This document shows, piece by piece, positions 7,010 through 15,470 of a stretch of DNA of 64,000 nucleotides (the stretch's first letter is position 1; the number at the start of each line of letters is the position of its first letter). The notes beneath the pieces were generated by a model that saw nothing but the letters and a program-made list of their open reading frames with translations, ran no database searches and was not told the DNA's origin. The stretch is from Saccharopolyspora_C sp040643635 (GTDB lineage: Bacteria; Actinomycetota; Actinomycetes; Mycobacteriales; Pseudonocardiaceae). The DNA is taken from contig NZ_JBEYUS010000005.1 in assembly GCF_040643635.1 (NCBI RefSeq), positions 118,328-182,327 on the forward strand, in the 5' to 3' direction. The translations under genes and the position numbers were made by a program.

Positions 7010-7984
7010 CTACAGCAGGGGATTCAGCCCGTCCCAGGACAGCTCCGCCATCCACATGCCGCGATCGCCGGGCGGCTCCGCGAGATCGCCGTGGAACGCG
7101 ATGAGCTCGCCGTCGTCGAACACGTCCTGCCCGCCGGGATTCGTCACCGCGCCGCCGAGCGACTCCCGGCTCAGCAGCGCACCCGGCGCCTTCGTGAACG
7201 GGCCGGTCGGGCTCGGCGCCGTCGCGAAGTTCGTGAAGTAATCGCCGCTGTAGAACGTGTTCCCCGAGTACAGCAGCACGTATCCCTGCGGGCGGCGCAC
7301 CAGCGTCGGCGCCTCCACCACCCCGGCCTCCTCCGGGCGGTCCGCCCGCAGCAGCGGGACGTCCCGGCCGGTGGGGGCGAGCCCGTCGGCCGCAACCGGT
7401 CTCATGTGGATGGTCGACGGGCCGCTGCGGGCCTGGCTGCCCCGGGAATCCTTGTACAGCAGGTACCGGCTGCCGTCGTCGTCGACGAAGCTCGCCGGGT
7501 CGATCACGTCGCCCTGGCCGGGTGCGCAGATCAGCGGATCCGGGCTCGTCGGCTCGAACGGACCGGTGGGGGAATCCGCGACGGCGGCGCCGATGCACTG
7601 GTGGCCGGAGCCGCTGTGGTGCGCGGTGTAGTACAGCAGGAACGTGCCGTCGGAGCGTTCGCTCACGTCCGGCGCCCACACGTTCAGGCCGCCGTTCTCG
7701 GACGGGCCCACCCACGGCGGCAGGGACGGCAGCGCGTCCGGCTGCCGCTGCCACGGTCCTTCCGCGTCGGTGGCGGTCGCGAGCTGCACGTTCGAGCCCG
7801 CGGTGTTGGTGGCGTACGCGTAGTACTCCCCGTTGTGGGACAGCACGTCGGGGTCCGGGAAGTTGCGATCGATGACCTTCCCGGCGCTCGTCCCGGCGGC
7901 GCGCTCGTCGGCGAGCGCGGCGGGTGGCGCGAGGAGCAGCAGCACGGCGGCGGTCAGGCTCAGGTGGCGGCATGGTCGCGGCAC
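7010..7984 (-). CDS. secreted GH43-type glycoside hydrolase
   Basis: A 324-aa protein from GTG 7984, chosen because AAGGGGAA sits just upstream and it opens a signal peptide (HLSLTAAVLLLLAPPAALA). The mature part starts with NFPDPDVL, carrying the general-base Asp of the five-bladed propeller, and has NVWAPDV, DPASFVDDDG with the pKa-modulating Asp, and VEAPTLVRR with the likely acid Glu. These fit GH43 (arabinanase or xylosidase types). The target glycan cannot be read from sequence. No carbohydrate-binding module is present. Confidence 0.82.
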   Translation of the reverse strand: MPRPCRHLSLTAAVLLLLAPPAALADERAAGTSAGKVIDRNFPDPDVLSHNGEYYAYATNTAGSNVQLATATDAEGPWQRQPDALPSLPPWVGPSENGGLNVWAPDVSERSDGTFLLYYTAHHSGSGHQCIGAAVADSPTGPFEPTSPDPLICAPGQGDVIDPASFVDDDGSRYLLYKDSRGSQARSGPSTIHMRPVAADGLAPTGRDVPLLRADRPEEAGVVEAPTLVRRPQGYVLLYSGNTFYSGDYFTNFATAPSPTGPFTKAPGALLSRESLGGAVTNPGGQDVFDDGELIAFHGDLAEPPGDRGMWMAELSWDGLNPLL

Positions 7985-8173
7985 GGGTTCCCCTTCGTCG
8001 GCAGCCCCACCAGTCCACCGGCGCCCCGCGCGTCCCGCCGGACACATTCACCCCACGAGTGACACTCGATCCGGTGGTTCACCGTGCGCGCCGCCGCTGC
8101 CGCCCCGCGACCCGTTCCGGACCGCGAAATCCAGCAGGTGCACGGCCGTCCCATCGGGTCGGGCGAACAGACC

Positions 8174-8194
8174 GGGTGACCGGTCCGGTCACCC
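8174..8194. terminator. perfect 21-nt palindrome after the uricase operon
   Basis: GGGTGACCGG-T-CCGGTCACCC has perfect 10-bp arms around one base. It lies 14 bases past the uricase stop on the minus strand. It resembles one arm of the 47-bp family (a GTGA start with a one-base-centred palindrome) but in a different sequence. It may be a terminator or a protein site. Confidence 0.5.
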
Positions 8195-8208
8195 GCGGTG
8201 CGGCGGGA

Positions 8209-9099
8209 TCAGAACTCGGGGAGGCCGTACCAGGCCATCGGTGCCTCGGGCACGTCGTCGCGGGTGACGATCCCTTCGATCAGGCCGTACGGGCGATCCG
8301 CGGCGAAGAAGACCTCGTTGTCGTTGTCCAGTCCGAACGGTTCCAGGTCCACCCGGAAGTGGTGCTTGTTCGGCAGCGACAGCCGCACCTCGGCGATGTC
8401 CGGGTGCGACGCCAGCACCGCCTCGCCCATCGCGTGCAGCGTCTGCTGCAACGCCAGGCTGTGCGTCGTCGCGAACGCGGACAGCAGCGCCGCGCGCACC
8501 GAGGCGAAGCTCGCCGCCCACGGCACCTCGGTGCCCAGGTGCCGCCAGCGCGCCGACACCGCCGTCGCCAGGACGCGATCCGAGGTCTCCGGCAACGTCG
8601 TGTACTCGTCCCGCGGGAAGCCGTGGAACTCGGAGCCGGTCGACTTGAGCACCACCAGGTCCTCGATCCCGCTCACCACGTGCACGTCGCCGCCGTCGAC
8701 CGTGACGGCCGCGGTCCGCGTCTCCGCGCCGCTGCGGCGGAACGCGTGGTCGTGGCCCGCGCCGTCCACCTCGATGCGCTCCCACCCGTGCTCGGCGACC
8801 GTGATCCGCGCGCCCCGCACCGGTTCCCGGCTCGCGACGAAGTGCTTCCCCAGCCGCAGCGCGAAATCCTCCACCTCGCCGATCGGATACCGCTTCGCGA
8901 ACGCGTAGGCGGTGTTCTTCTGCGAATCCGTCGGCAGCACGTTCGCGTTGTCCCCGGTGCGGTGCGCCGCCGCGAAGTCCCCGCGCAGCGCGGTGCTGAC
9001 GGTGAGATCCCGGATCTCGTGCCGGGCGGTGCCGCGGTCCACCGCGACCAACCTGATCTCGGCCTTGCCGTACTGGTTCGGTCCCGGCACGATGCCCAC
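8209..9099 (-). CDS. pucL: uricase (urate oxidase)
   Basis: A 296-aa factor-independent urate oxidase that turns uric acid, O2 and water into 5-hydroxyisourate and H2O2. Both T-fold repeats are visible. Signature residues include Lys in PNQYGKAEIRLV, Thr-Asp in NVLPTDSQKNTAYA, and the NKHHFRVDL segment. The start is GTG 9099, five bases after the HIU hydrolase stop, with GAGGGAGC as ribosome-binding site. It is the last gene of the three-gene minus-strand operon, and its product feeds the enzyme encoded just upstream. Confidence 0.95.
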   Translation of the reverse strand: MGIVPGPNQYGKAEIRLVAVDRGTARHEIRDLTVSTALRGDFAAAHRTGDNANVLPTDSQKNTAYAFAKRYPIGEVEDFALRLGKHFVASREPVRGARITVAEHGWERIEVDGAGHDHAFRRSGAETRTAAVTVDGGDVHVVSGIEDLVVLKSTGSEFHGFPRDEYTTLPETSDRVLATAVSARWRHLGTEVPWAASFASVRAALLSAFATTHSLALQQTLHAMGEAVLASHPDIAEVRLSLPNKHHFRVDLEPFGLDNDNEVFFAADRPYGLIEGIVTRDDVPEAPMAWYGLPEF

Positions 9100-9104
9100 G
9101 GCTA

Positions 9105-9434
9105 TCAGCTCCCTCGGTAGGTGGAGTAGGCGAACGGGCTCAGCAGCAGCGGAACGTGGTGGTGCTGCGCGGGATCGGCGATGCGGAAGGTGATCTGCAC
9201 CAGCGGGTAGAACGACGCGGTGCCGCGCGCCGCGAAGTAGGCGCCGGTGTCGAAGGTCAACCGGTAGTCGCCGGGCGCCAGCACCTCCGGGCCGAGCGAG
9301 CCGACGCGGCCGTCCTCGTCGGTGACGCCCGCCGCGATCGGCTCGGCGCCCTCCATGCCCTCCAGCCGGACCGCGATCCCGGCGGCCGGGCGGCCCAGCG
9401 AGGCGTCCAGCACGTGCGTGGTCACGGCACTCAT
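9105..9434 (-). CDS. uraH: 5-hydroxyisourate hydrolase
   Basis: A 109-aa transthyretin-related protein. It shows the N-terminal THVLDASLGRPA with the conserved His, Arg in DGRVGSL, HHHVPLLLSP, and the diagnostic C-terminal YRGS. It opens the 5-hydroxyisourate ring to OHCU. Its ATG overlaps the stop of the decarboxylase gene (ATGA), so the steps are encoded in one coupled unit. No signal or peroxisomal-type extension is present. Confidence 0.94.
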   Translation of the reverse strand: MSAVTTHVLDASLGRPAAGIAVRLEGMEGAEPIAAGVTDEDGRVGSLGPEVLAPGDYRLTFDTGAYFAARGTASFYPLVQITFRIADPAQHHHVPLLLSPFAYSTYRGS

Positions 9435-9928
9435 CCGATCACCTTCCCCAAGCGCAGCAGCGCGATCTTGCGCAGTTCGTCGGCGACCACGCGCAGCTCG
9501 GTGCGCGGATCGTGGTGCATCCGGGAGCGCAGCACCGCCAGCAGCTCCGCGCCACCGCGACCGGCGGCGCATACCAGGTACACGTGCCCGAACCTCCGCT
9601 CGTAGGCCGCGTTCCCCTCCCGCAGCGCGGCCCGCAGCTCCGCGTCCTCGGAGTCCACACCGGACTGCTCGGCGCGGGACCAGGCGGCGGTGGTGGCCGC
9701 GCCCGCCGGCCGTTCGCCGATGCGGGGATGCGCGGTGAGCGCGGCGCCGACCTCGTCCGGGGTGAGCTCGCGGGCGGCCGCATCGGCCACCGCGAGCACC
9801 GCACCGGGGGAGTCGTAGGGTCGCGCATCGCACACCCGCTCGGCCCAGCGCGGCACGTCCAGGCAGGCGCGCAGCTCCGGCAGCAGGTCGGCTCGGGCGG
9901 CGGCGTTGAAGCGGTCGGGCGCGGGCAT
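9431..9928 (-). CDS. uraD: OHCU decarboxylase
   Basis: A 165-aa helical enzyme that decarboxylates 2-oxo-4-hydroxy-4-carboxy-5-ureidoimidazoline stereospecifically to (S)-allantoin. HPRIGER holds the catalytic His, and the NAAYERRFGHVYLV segment is conserved. ATG 9928 follows GGAGGGGGAGG, an unusually strong site, as expected for the first gene of the operon. Allantoinase and later steps are not in this window. Confidence 0.93.
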   Translation of the reverse strand: MPAPDRFNAAARADLLPELRACLDVPRWAERVCDARPYDSPGAVLAVADAAARELTPDEVGAALTAHPRIGERPAGAATTAAWSRAEQSGVDSEDAELRAALREGNAAYERRFGHVYLVCAAGRGGAELLAVLRSRMHHDPRTELRVVADELRKIALLRLGKVIG

Positions 9929-10034
9929 GGCCTCCCCCTCCGGGCGGGCCGCGTCGCGGCCGATCCGCGGGCTCGCGCGCACCGGCGGGCGGCGGCGCAC
10001 CTGCGAGCCGAAGCTACGACCGGCACCACGGGGT

Positions 10035-10051
10035 GTCAACGTGCCGTTGAC
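10035..10051. promoter_or_regulatory. inverted repeat in the uraD/glycerate kinase divergent region
   Basis: GTCAACG-TGC-CGTTGAC is a perfect 7-bp dyad. It lies about 107 bases upstream of the uraD start and 287 upstream of the glycerate kinase. It is a candidate operator for a purine-catabolism regulator. Apart from this, the 409-bp gap 9929-10337 holds no gene I can support. Confidence 0.55.
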
Positions 10052-10337
10052 CCAGCGGGTGAACCGGGCTCCCGCGAGCCGCGGGCGCTCGGGGCGACCC
10101 GCCGCACGGGCGGAGCGGAAGCCGCGGCGTGCCACCGGAAACCCTCCGTGACCGAGATGTGATCGCGCCCCCGGCCCCCCGATTCGGACGGAAAGGCCTG
10201 GCGACGAAGGCCCTTCGGCTCCGCGGCACCGATCCCGGCGCAGCACCACCCGCCGAACGCCGCCCGCCGGGGTTCCCCTGATCGGGCGAGTCGGGTGGAA
10301 TGTGCGAGTCACCGCCGCAAGCCCGAGGGGGAGCACT

Positions 10338-11450
10338 GTGCCCGGTCCCGTCCTGATCGCGCCGGACAAGTTCAAGGGGTCGCTCACCGCCCCCGACGTG
10401 GCGAACGCGCTCGCCGCGGGACTGCCCGGCGTCGAGGTGCGGCTCGCTCCCATCGCCGACGGCGGGGACGGCACCGTGGACGCCGCGATCGCCACCGGGT
10501 ACCGGCGGATGCAGGCGCGCGTCACCGGCCCCGTCGGGACACCGCTGGCCGCCGACTTCGCGCTCCAGGAGGGGAAGGCCGTCGTCGAACTCGCCTCCGC
10601 GTCGGGGCTCGCGCTGCTGCCCACCCGCGAGCTCGCGCCGATGACCGCCTCCAGCTTCGGCACCGGAGAACTGATCCGCGCCGCGCTCGACGCGGGCGCC
10701 CGCACCATCGTGCTCGGCGTCGGCGGCAGCGCCTGCACCGACGGCGGCGCGGGCATGCTCGCCGCGCTCGGCGCCCGGCTGCTCGCCGACGCCGGACGAC
10801 CGCTGCCCCCCGGCGGTGGCGGGCTCGTCGAACTCGCCGAAGTCGACCTCAGCGGGCTCGACCCGCGCCTCGTCGACGCCGACATCGTGCTCGCGTCCGA
10901 TGTGGACAACCCGCTGCTCGGGGAGCACGGCGCCGCGCACGTGTACGGGCCGCAGAAGGGCGCCGACCCCACCCAGGTGCGGCTGCTCGACGCCGCGCTG
11001 CGCAGCTGGTCCGGTGCCGTCAGCCGCGCAGGTGGGCGCGACGCCGCCGACGAACCCGGCGCCGGAGCGGCGGGCGGCGTCGGCTACGCCGCGCTCGCCG
11101 TCCTCGGCGCGCGGCAACGGCCCGGCGCCGACCTCGTGCTCGAACTCGTCGGCTTCGACGCCGCGCTGCCCGGCGCCGCGCTCGTGCTCACCGGCGAGGG
11201 CTCCGTCGACGAGCAGACCCTGCACGGCAAGGGCCCCGCCGCTGTCGCCGCCAGGGCCGCCGCGGCCGGAGTGCCCGCCATCGCCGTCGCCGGGCGCTGC
11301 TCCCTCGCGCCCGAACGGCTCCGCGACGCCGGATTCGCCGACGTGTACGCGCTCACCGACGTCGAACCCGACCCGCAGCGCTGCATCCGCGAAGCCGCCG
11401 ACCTGCTGCCGCGGCTCGCCGCCCACATCGCCGAGAAGTGGCTCGCCTGA
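10338..11450 (+). CDS. glycerate kinase
   Basis: A 370-aa glycerate kinase of the type I (GarK/GlxK) family, starting IAPDKFKGSLTA with the conserved PDKFKGS loop. It also has DGGDGTVDA, the Gly-rich VGGSACTDGGAGML segment and LTGEGSVDEQTLHGKGP. GTG 10338 follows GAGGGGGA. It phosphorylates glycerate. Next to the urate operon it makes sense as the sink for glyoxylate from ureides, through tartronate semialdehyde and glycerate, but glyoxylate carboligase and the reductase are not here. Confidence 0.92.
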   Translation: MPGPVLIAPDKFKGSLTAPDVANALAAGLPGVEVRLAPIADGGDGTVDAAIATGYRRMQARVTGPVGTPLAADFALQEGKAVVELASASGLALLPTRELAPMTASSFGTGELIRAALDAGARTIVLGVGGSACTDGGAGMLAALGARLLADAGRPLPPGGGGLVELAEVDLSGLDPRLVDADIVLASDVDNPLLGEHGAAHVYGPQKGADPTQVRLLDAALRSWSGAVSRAGGRDAADEPGAGAAGGVGYAALAVLGARQRPGADLVLELVGFDAALPGAALVLTGEGSVDEQTLHGKGPAAVAARAAAAGVPAIAVAGRCSLAPERLRDAGFADVYALTDVEPDPQRCIREAADLLPRLAAHIAEKWLA

Positions 11451-11546
11451 CCGGACCACGGCTCCACCCGCCCGCCGGGGCGGAGTGGCACGGACGCCGC
11501 GCCCGCCCCGGTTCGTAGAGTGGGGGCGGGAACTCGGGGGAGAGGT

Positions 11547-12194
11547 GTGCCGGTGGCGGACGACGAACGGCTGCCGCTGCGCGAACAAGTGCGGCGAGCG
11601 GTGCAGGACCGCATCAGCGACGGCCGCCTCCGACCCGGCGACCGGCTCTACGAGCAGCAGATCGCCGCCGAGTTCGGCGTCTCCCGAGTGCCGGTCCGCG
11701 AAGCGATCCGCATGCTGCAGAGCGAAGGGCTCGTCGACGTCGCGCCGCACCGGCGCGGCGTGTTCGTCCGCAGCCTCGACCGCGACCAGGTCGAAGAGCT
11801 CTTCGACGTCCGCGAAGCCCTCGAAGCGCTCGCCGCCCGGCTCGCCGCCACCCGCGCCGGCACCGACGACGCCGCCCGGCTCGGCGAGCTCGCCCGGCGC
11901 GCCCGGCAGGCGTGGACCGACGGCGACGTGGACGCGATGTCCGCCGCCAACACCGAATTCCACGACCGGATCGTGGCGCTGTCCGGGAACGCGCTGCTCG
12001 CCAACGTGCTGGAACCGCTGCACGGCAGGCTCGCCTGGCTGTTCCGGCTCAACCTGGAGCCCGAACGCGTGTGCCGCGAACACGACGAACTGCACGCCGC
12101 CATCGCGGGCGGGGACGGTGATCGGGCCGCGGAACTCGCGCTCGGACACGTCAGAGCAAGCAGAAAAATGGTCCTCGACAGAATGCTCTTTTGA
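11547..12194 (+). CDS. GntR family regulator, FadR/FCD type
   Basis: About 215 aa. The winged helix-turn-helix at roughly 10-75 contains YEQQIAAEFGVSRVPVREAIRMLQSEGLV. The C-terminal FCD domain keeps the metal-site pattern (FHDRIV, then HDELHAAI and GHVRAS). GTG 11547 lies five bases after GGGGGAG; GTG 11553 is equally possible. FCD regulators usually sense carboxylic acids. It could control the glycerate kinase upstream or the convergent acyl-CoA operon, and the sequence does not decide. Confidence 0.85.
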   Translation: MPVADDERLPLREQVRRAVQDRISDGRLRPGDRLYEQQIAAEFGVSRVPVREAIRMLQSEGLVDVAPHRRGVFVRSLDRDQVEELFDVREALEALAARLAATRAGTDDAARLGELARRARQAWTDGDVDAMSAANTEFHDRIVALSGNALLANVLEPLHGRLAWLFRLNLEPERVCREHDELHAAIAGGDGDRAAELALGHVRASRKMVLDRMLF

Positions 12195-12259
12195 AAGGCG
12201 TTTTTCTTCGCTGTTCCCGTTGCGAGGAAGGCTGGGTGGCGGAGCCTCAGCGGGATTCT

Positions 12260-12397
12260 CGCTGCGGGATCGTTTTCACCGGTGGCTCCGCCACAGGAGA
12301 AAACGCTGTCCTCGCGAGGAAGCAGCTGAGAACCCGCGGCGGTGCCGGTGTCTCAGGTGGTCGGCTACTCAGCGGCTTCGCCGCTGACAGGAAACGG
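12260..12397. repeat. 138-bp structured intergenic repeat, copy 1
   Basis: Runs from CGCTGCGGGATCG to GAAACGG. It contains a nested hairpin (GTTTTC and GAAAAC outside GGTGGC and GCCAC) and a second stem TCAGCGGC-TTC-GCCGCTGA at 12369-12387. It matches copy 2 closely and at exactly equal length. It lies between the convergent GntR and CaiB genes. Confidence 0.85.
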
Positions 12398-12441
12398 ACA
12401 AGACCCGTCGAGGGTCAGGGACAGGCAGTCAGCGGCTTCCC

Positions 12442-12579
12442 CGCTGCGGGATCGTTTTCACCGGTGGCTCTCCGCCACGAGGCGAAAACGCTGTCCTCGC
12501 GAGGAAGCCGCTGAGGACCCGCGGCGGTGCCGGTTGCTCTGGTGGTCGGCTCAGCGGCTTCGCCGCTGACGGGAAACGG
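12442..12579. repeat. 138-bp structured intergenic repeat, copy 2
   Basis: Direct copy of 12260-12397 with the same length and both hairpins; the small stem is at 12551-12569. Differences fall mostly in loops and linkers. Together the copies fill most of the 413-bp gap 12195-12607, in which I see no gene. Confidence 0.85.
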
Positions 12580-12607
12580 GCACGGCTTGCAGGGCAGGTT
12601 CGGGCGG

Positions 12608-13771
12608 TCAGCCGAGGACTTCGTCGGTGTGCTCGCCGAGCAGCGGTGGTGCGGTGCGCACCGCGGGCCGGTTCCCCTGGTAGCTGACCGGGAACGCGAC
12701 CTGGCGCAACGGCCCCGCGACCGGGTGCTCGACCTCCTGCACGATGCCGAGCTCCCGGGTCTGCGGATGCGCGTAGACCTCCGCGAGCGTCTGGATCGGC
12801 GCCACCGGCACGCCGCCCTCCGCCAGCAGCGCGCACCACCCGGCGACGGTGCCGGTGCGCAGCGTGCGCTCCAGCTCCGCGGTCAGCTCGGCGCGGTGCG
12901 CGACCCGGTCCCGGTTCAGCGCGTAGCGCGGGTCGTCGGCCAGCTCCGGCCGGCCGATCAGCTCGCACAACCGGCCCCACAGCTCGTTGTTGCCCACCGC
13001 GATCACGAAATGCCCGTCCGAAGCCGGATAAGCCTGGTACGGCACCAGGTTCGGGTGTCCGGACCCGAGCCGGGACGGGACCTCGCCGGTCGCGAAGTAG
13101 CCGGTGGCCCAGTTGATGTGCAGCGCCAGCTGCGACTCGTACAGCGAGGTCGACACGCACTGCCCGAGCCCCGTGCGATCCCGCTCCACCAGTGCCGAGA
13201 GCACCCCGATGATGCCGAACAGCGCCGCACCCAGATCGCCCGCGGCCAGCCCGGCCTTCACCGGCGGGCCGTCCGGTTCACCGGTCAGCGACATCAGCCC
13301 GGACATGGCCTGCGCGATCATGTCGTAGCCCGGTTCGTCCCGCAGCGGCCCCTGATCGCCGTAGGCGGACAGGTGCAGCACCACCAGCCGCGGGTAGCGC
13401 TCGGTCAGCGCGGTGCGGTCGAACAGCCGCTGCAGGCCGCTGCCCGGCCGGAAGTTCTCCACGAGCACGTCGGCCTCGGCGATCAGCCGGTGCGCCTCCC
13501 GCTGCCCCTCCTCGGACTTGAGGTCCAGCGCCACCGACCGCTTGTTCCGGTTCGTCGCCAGGTAGTAGGTGGCGTCCGGGCCCTGGAACGGCGGGCCCCA
13601 CTGGCGGGTGGGGTCGCCGCCGTCCGGGTGCTCCACCTTGATCACATCGGCGCCGAGGTCGGCGAACGTCATCGACGCGTACGGGCCTGCGAGGATCTTC
13701 GACAGGTCGACGACCTTGATCCCGTGCAGCGGGCGGGCGCTGCGCGGTGCCGCCGGATCGGTGTCAGGCAT
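12608..13771 (-). CDS. CaiB/BaiF family CoA-transferase
   Basis: A 387-aa class III CoA-transferase that moves CoA between carboxylic acids. The N-terminal LHGIKVVDLSKILAGPYASM and GADVIKVE segments and the catalytic Asp in EPGYDMIAQAMSG are present. The start overlaps the end of the acyl-CoA dehydrogenase by eight bases, so it is last in a coupled operon with that gene and an MHS transporter. It probably activates the imported acid to its CoA ester. The substrate is unknown. Confidence 0.9.
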   Translation of the reverse strand: MPDTDPAAPRSARPLHGIKVVDLSKILAGPYASMTFADLGADVIKVEHPDGGDPTRQWGPPFQGPDATYYLATNRNKRSVALDLKSEEGQREAHRLIAEADVLVENFRPGSGLQRLFDRTALTERYPRLVVLHLSAYGDQGPLRDEPGYDMIAQAMSGLMSLTGEPDGPPVKAGLAAGDLGAALFGIIGVLSALVERDRTGLGQCVSTSLYESQLALHINWATGYFATGEVPSRLGSGHPNLVPYQAYPASDGHFVIAVGNNELWGRLCELIGRPELADDPRYALNRDRVAHRAELTAELERTLRTGTVAGWCALLAEGGVPVAPIQTLAEVYAHPQTRELGIVQEVEHPVAGPLRQVAFPVSYQGNRPAVRTAPPLLGEHTDEVLG

Positions 13772-15470
13772 GGGTGAGACCTCCGTCGAGCACGGCCGCG
13801 GCGGCGTCCGCGGGCACGGCGCCGCCCTCGGCGAGGGCGTCCAGGTGGGCGAGCGCGGGCGCGGGCACGGCGCGCGGATCGACCAGCCGCCGCAGGTGGG
13901 CGTGCGCGAGGAGCAGCTCCCGGTGCCCGCTGCCGCGGTGCAGCAGGGCGTCGGCGTGCTCCAGCAGCAGCGTGCTCATCAGCAGCCCGGCCAGGTCCTC
14001 GGCGTACCGCCCGATCCCGGCCTGCCCGTCGGCGTCCGCCGCGGTCACCAGCCGGTCTCCCACGTCGCGGGCGCCCGCCCACCGCTCGGCGAGCTCGGCC
14101 GCGGCGGCCGCGCTCTCGGCGTGCTGCAGCGACCGAACCCGGTCGCCGTAGTACTCGGCGAGCCGGTGGTGCGCGTGCTCCTTGCGCAGGCAGCGCAGCA
14201 CGTCCAGCGCGATCACGTTCGACGAGCCCTCCCAGATGGAGCCGAGGTGCGCGTCGCGCAGCAGCCGCGGGTCCACCCAGTCCTCGACGTAGCCGTTGCC
14301 GCCGCGGATCTCCATCGCCTCCCCGGTGACCTGCCGGGCCCGCTTGCAGATCGAGTGCTTCGCCAGCGGGGTCAGCACCCGCACCAGCGCGCGGGCGGGC
14401 TCGTCCCCGGTGTCGGCCCGGTCCAGCTGCGCGGCGGATTCCAGCACGAGGCCCAGCGCGGCCTCGGCGTCCAGCAGCAGCGGCAGCAGCGTGGCGCGCA
14501 TCAGCGGCTGGTCGAACAGCGCGTCGCCGAACACGACCCGGGATCTGGTGTGCAGCACCGCTTCCCGCACCGCGCGCCGCATCAGCGCGGCCGAGCGCAT
14601 CGCGTTCGACAGCCGGGACACGTTCACCATCTCCAGCATCTGCGGCACCCCGCGGGCCAGGTCGCCGACGGGCCACGCGACCGCGTCCTCCAAGGTGACC
14701 TCGCCGCTGGCCATGGAGCGGGCGCCGAGCTTGTCCTTGAGCCGGTCGATGCGGATCGCGTTGCGGGTGCCGTCGGGGCGCAGCCGCGGGAGCAGGAACA
14801 TGCCGAGCCCGCGGGTTCCGGAACCCTGCCCGGGAACCTTCGCCAAGGTGAGCACGTAGTCCGCGGACACGTTGGAGGCGAACCACTTCCGGCCGCGCAG
14901 CGTCCACCGGTCGCCGTGCTCGGTGGCCTCGGTCGCGGTGCGGGCCAGGTCGGTGCCGCCGTCCACTTCGGTCATGAACATCGCCCCGGTCGCGGCGATC
15001 GCCGGATCGGTCGAGGTGAGCCGGTCGATCTCGGCGGCGTAGCGCCGCTCGTCGAACAACCGCAGCACCCGCGCCGCCGAGTCCGTCATGGACAGCGGGC
15101 ACGCGAGGCCGAACTCCGCTTGCACGAACAGGTAGGACAGCGCGTACTTCACCACGTGCGGGGTCCGGCCGGGCCAGCCGTTCACCCCCGGCCGGTGCGA
15201 CATGGCGGCGAGGCCGAAGCGGCGGAACGCGACCTCCGCCAGCTCCCGGTAGGCGGGGTGGAACTCGACCTGGTCGATCCGGTCGCCCGCCGGGGAGAAC
15301 GAGCGCAGCACCGGCGGGTTGCGGTCCGCGGTCGCGGCGAGCGGGTCGACGTCCTCGGCGGCGACCCGCCCCAGCTCGGCGAGCAGCGGCTCGACCCGGG
15401 CGCGGTCCGCCGGTGCGAGCAGCCGGTCGAGCAAGGGGCGCAGGGCGGGATCGTGGTCGGCGAAGTTCAC
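13764..15470 (-). CDS. AidB-like acyl-CoA dehydrogenase
   Basis: A 568-aa flavoprotein of the long AidB-like acyl-CoA dehydrogenase group. I see MTEVDGGTDLARTAT for FAD binding, KWFASNVSADY, IRGGNGYVEDWVDPRLLRD and the C-terminal IWEGSSNVIALDVLR. GTG 15470 overlaps the stop of the transporter gene as GTGA and has AGAGGAG upstream. Within this operon a catabolic role on a CoA ester is more likely than the DNA-repair role of E. coli AidB. The exact oxidation is not readable. Confidence 0.88.
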   Translation of the reverse strand: MNFADHDPALRPLLDRLLAPADRARVEPLLAELGRVAAEDVDPLAATADRNPPVLRSFSPAGDRIDQVEFHPAYRELAEVAFRRFGLAAMSHRPGVNGWPGRTPHVVKYALSYLFVQAEFGLACPLSMTDSAARVLRLFDERRYAAEIDRLTSTDPAIAATGAMFMTEVDGGTDLARTATEATEHGDRWTLRGRKWFASNVSADYVLTLAKVPGQGSGTRGLGMFLLPRLRPDGTRNAIRIDRLKDKLGARSMASGEVTLEDAVAWPVGDLARGVPQMLEMVNVSRLSNAMRSAALMRRAVREAVLHTRSRVVFGDALFDQPLMRATLLPLLLDAEAALGLVLESAAQLDRADTGDEPARALVRVLTPLAKHSICKRARQVTGEAMEIRGGNGYVEDWVDPRLLRDAHLGSIWEGSSNVIALDVLRCLRKEHAHHRLAEYYGDRVRSLQHAESAAAAAELAERWAGARDVGDRLVTAADADGQAGIGRYAEDLAGLLMSTLLLEHADALLHRGSGHRELLLAHAHLRRLVDPRAVPAPALAHLDALAEGGAVPADAAAAVLDGGLTHA

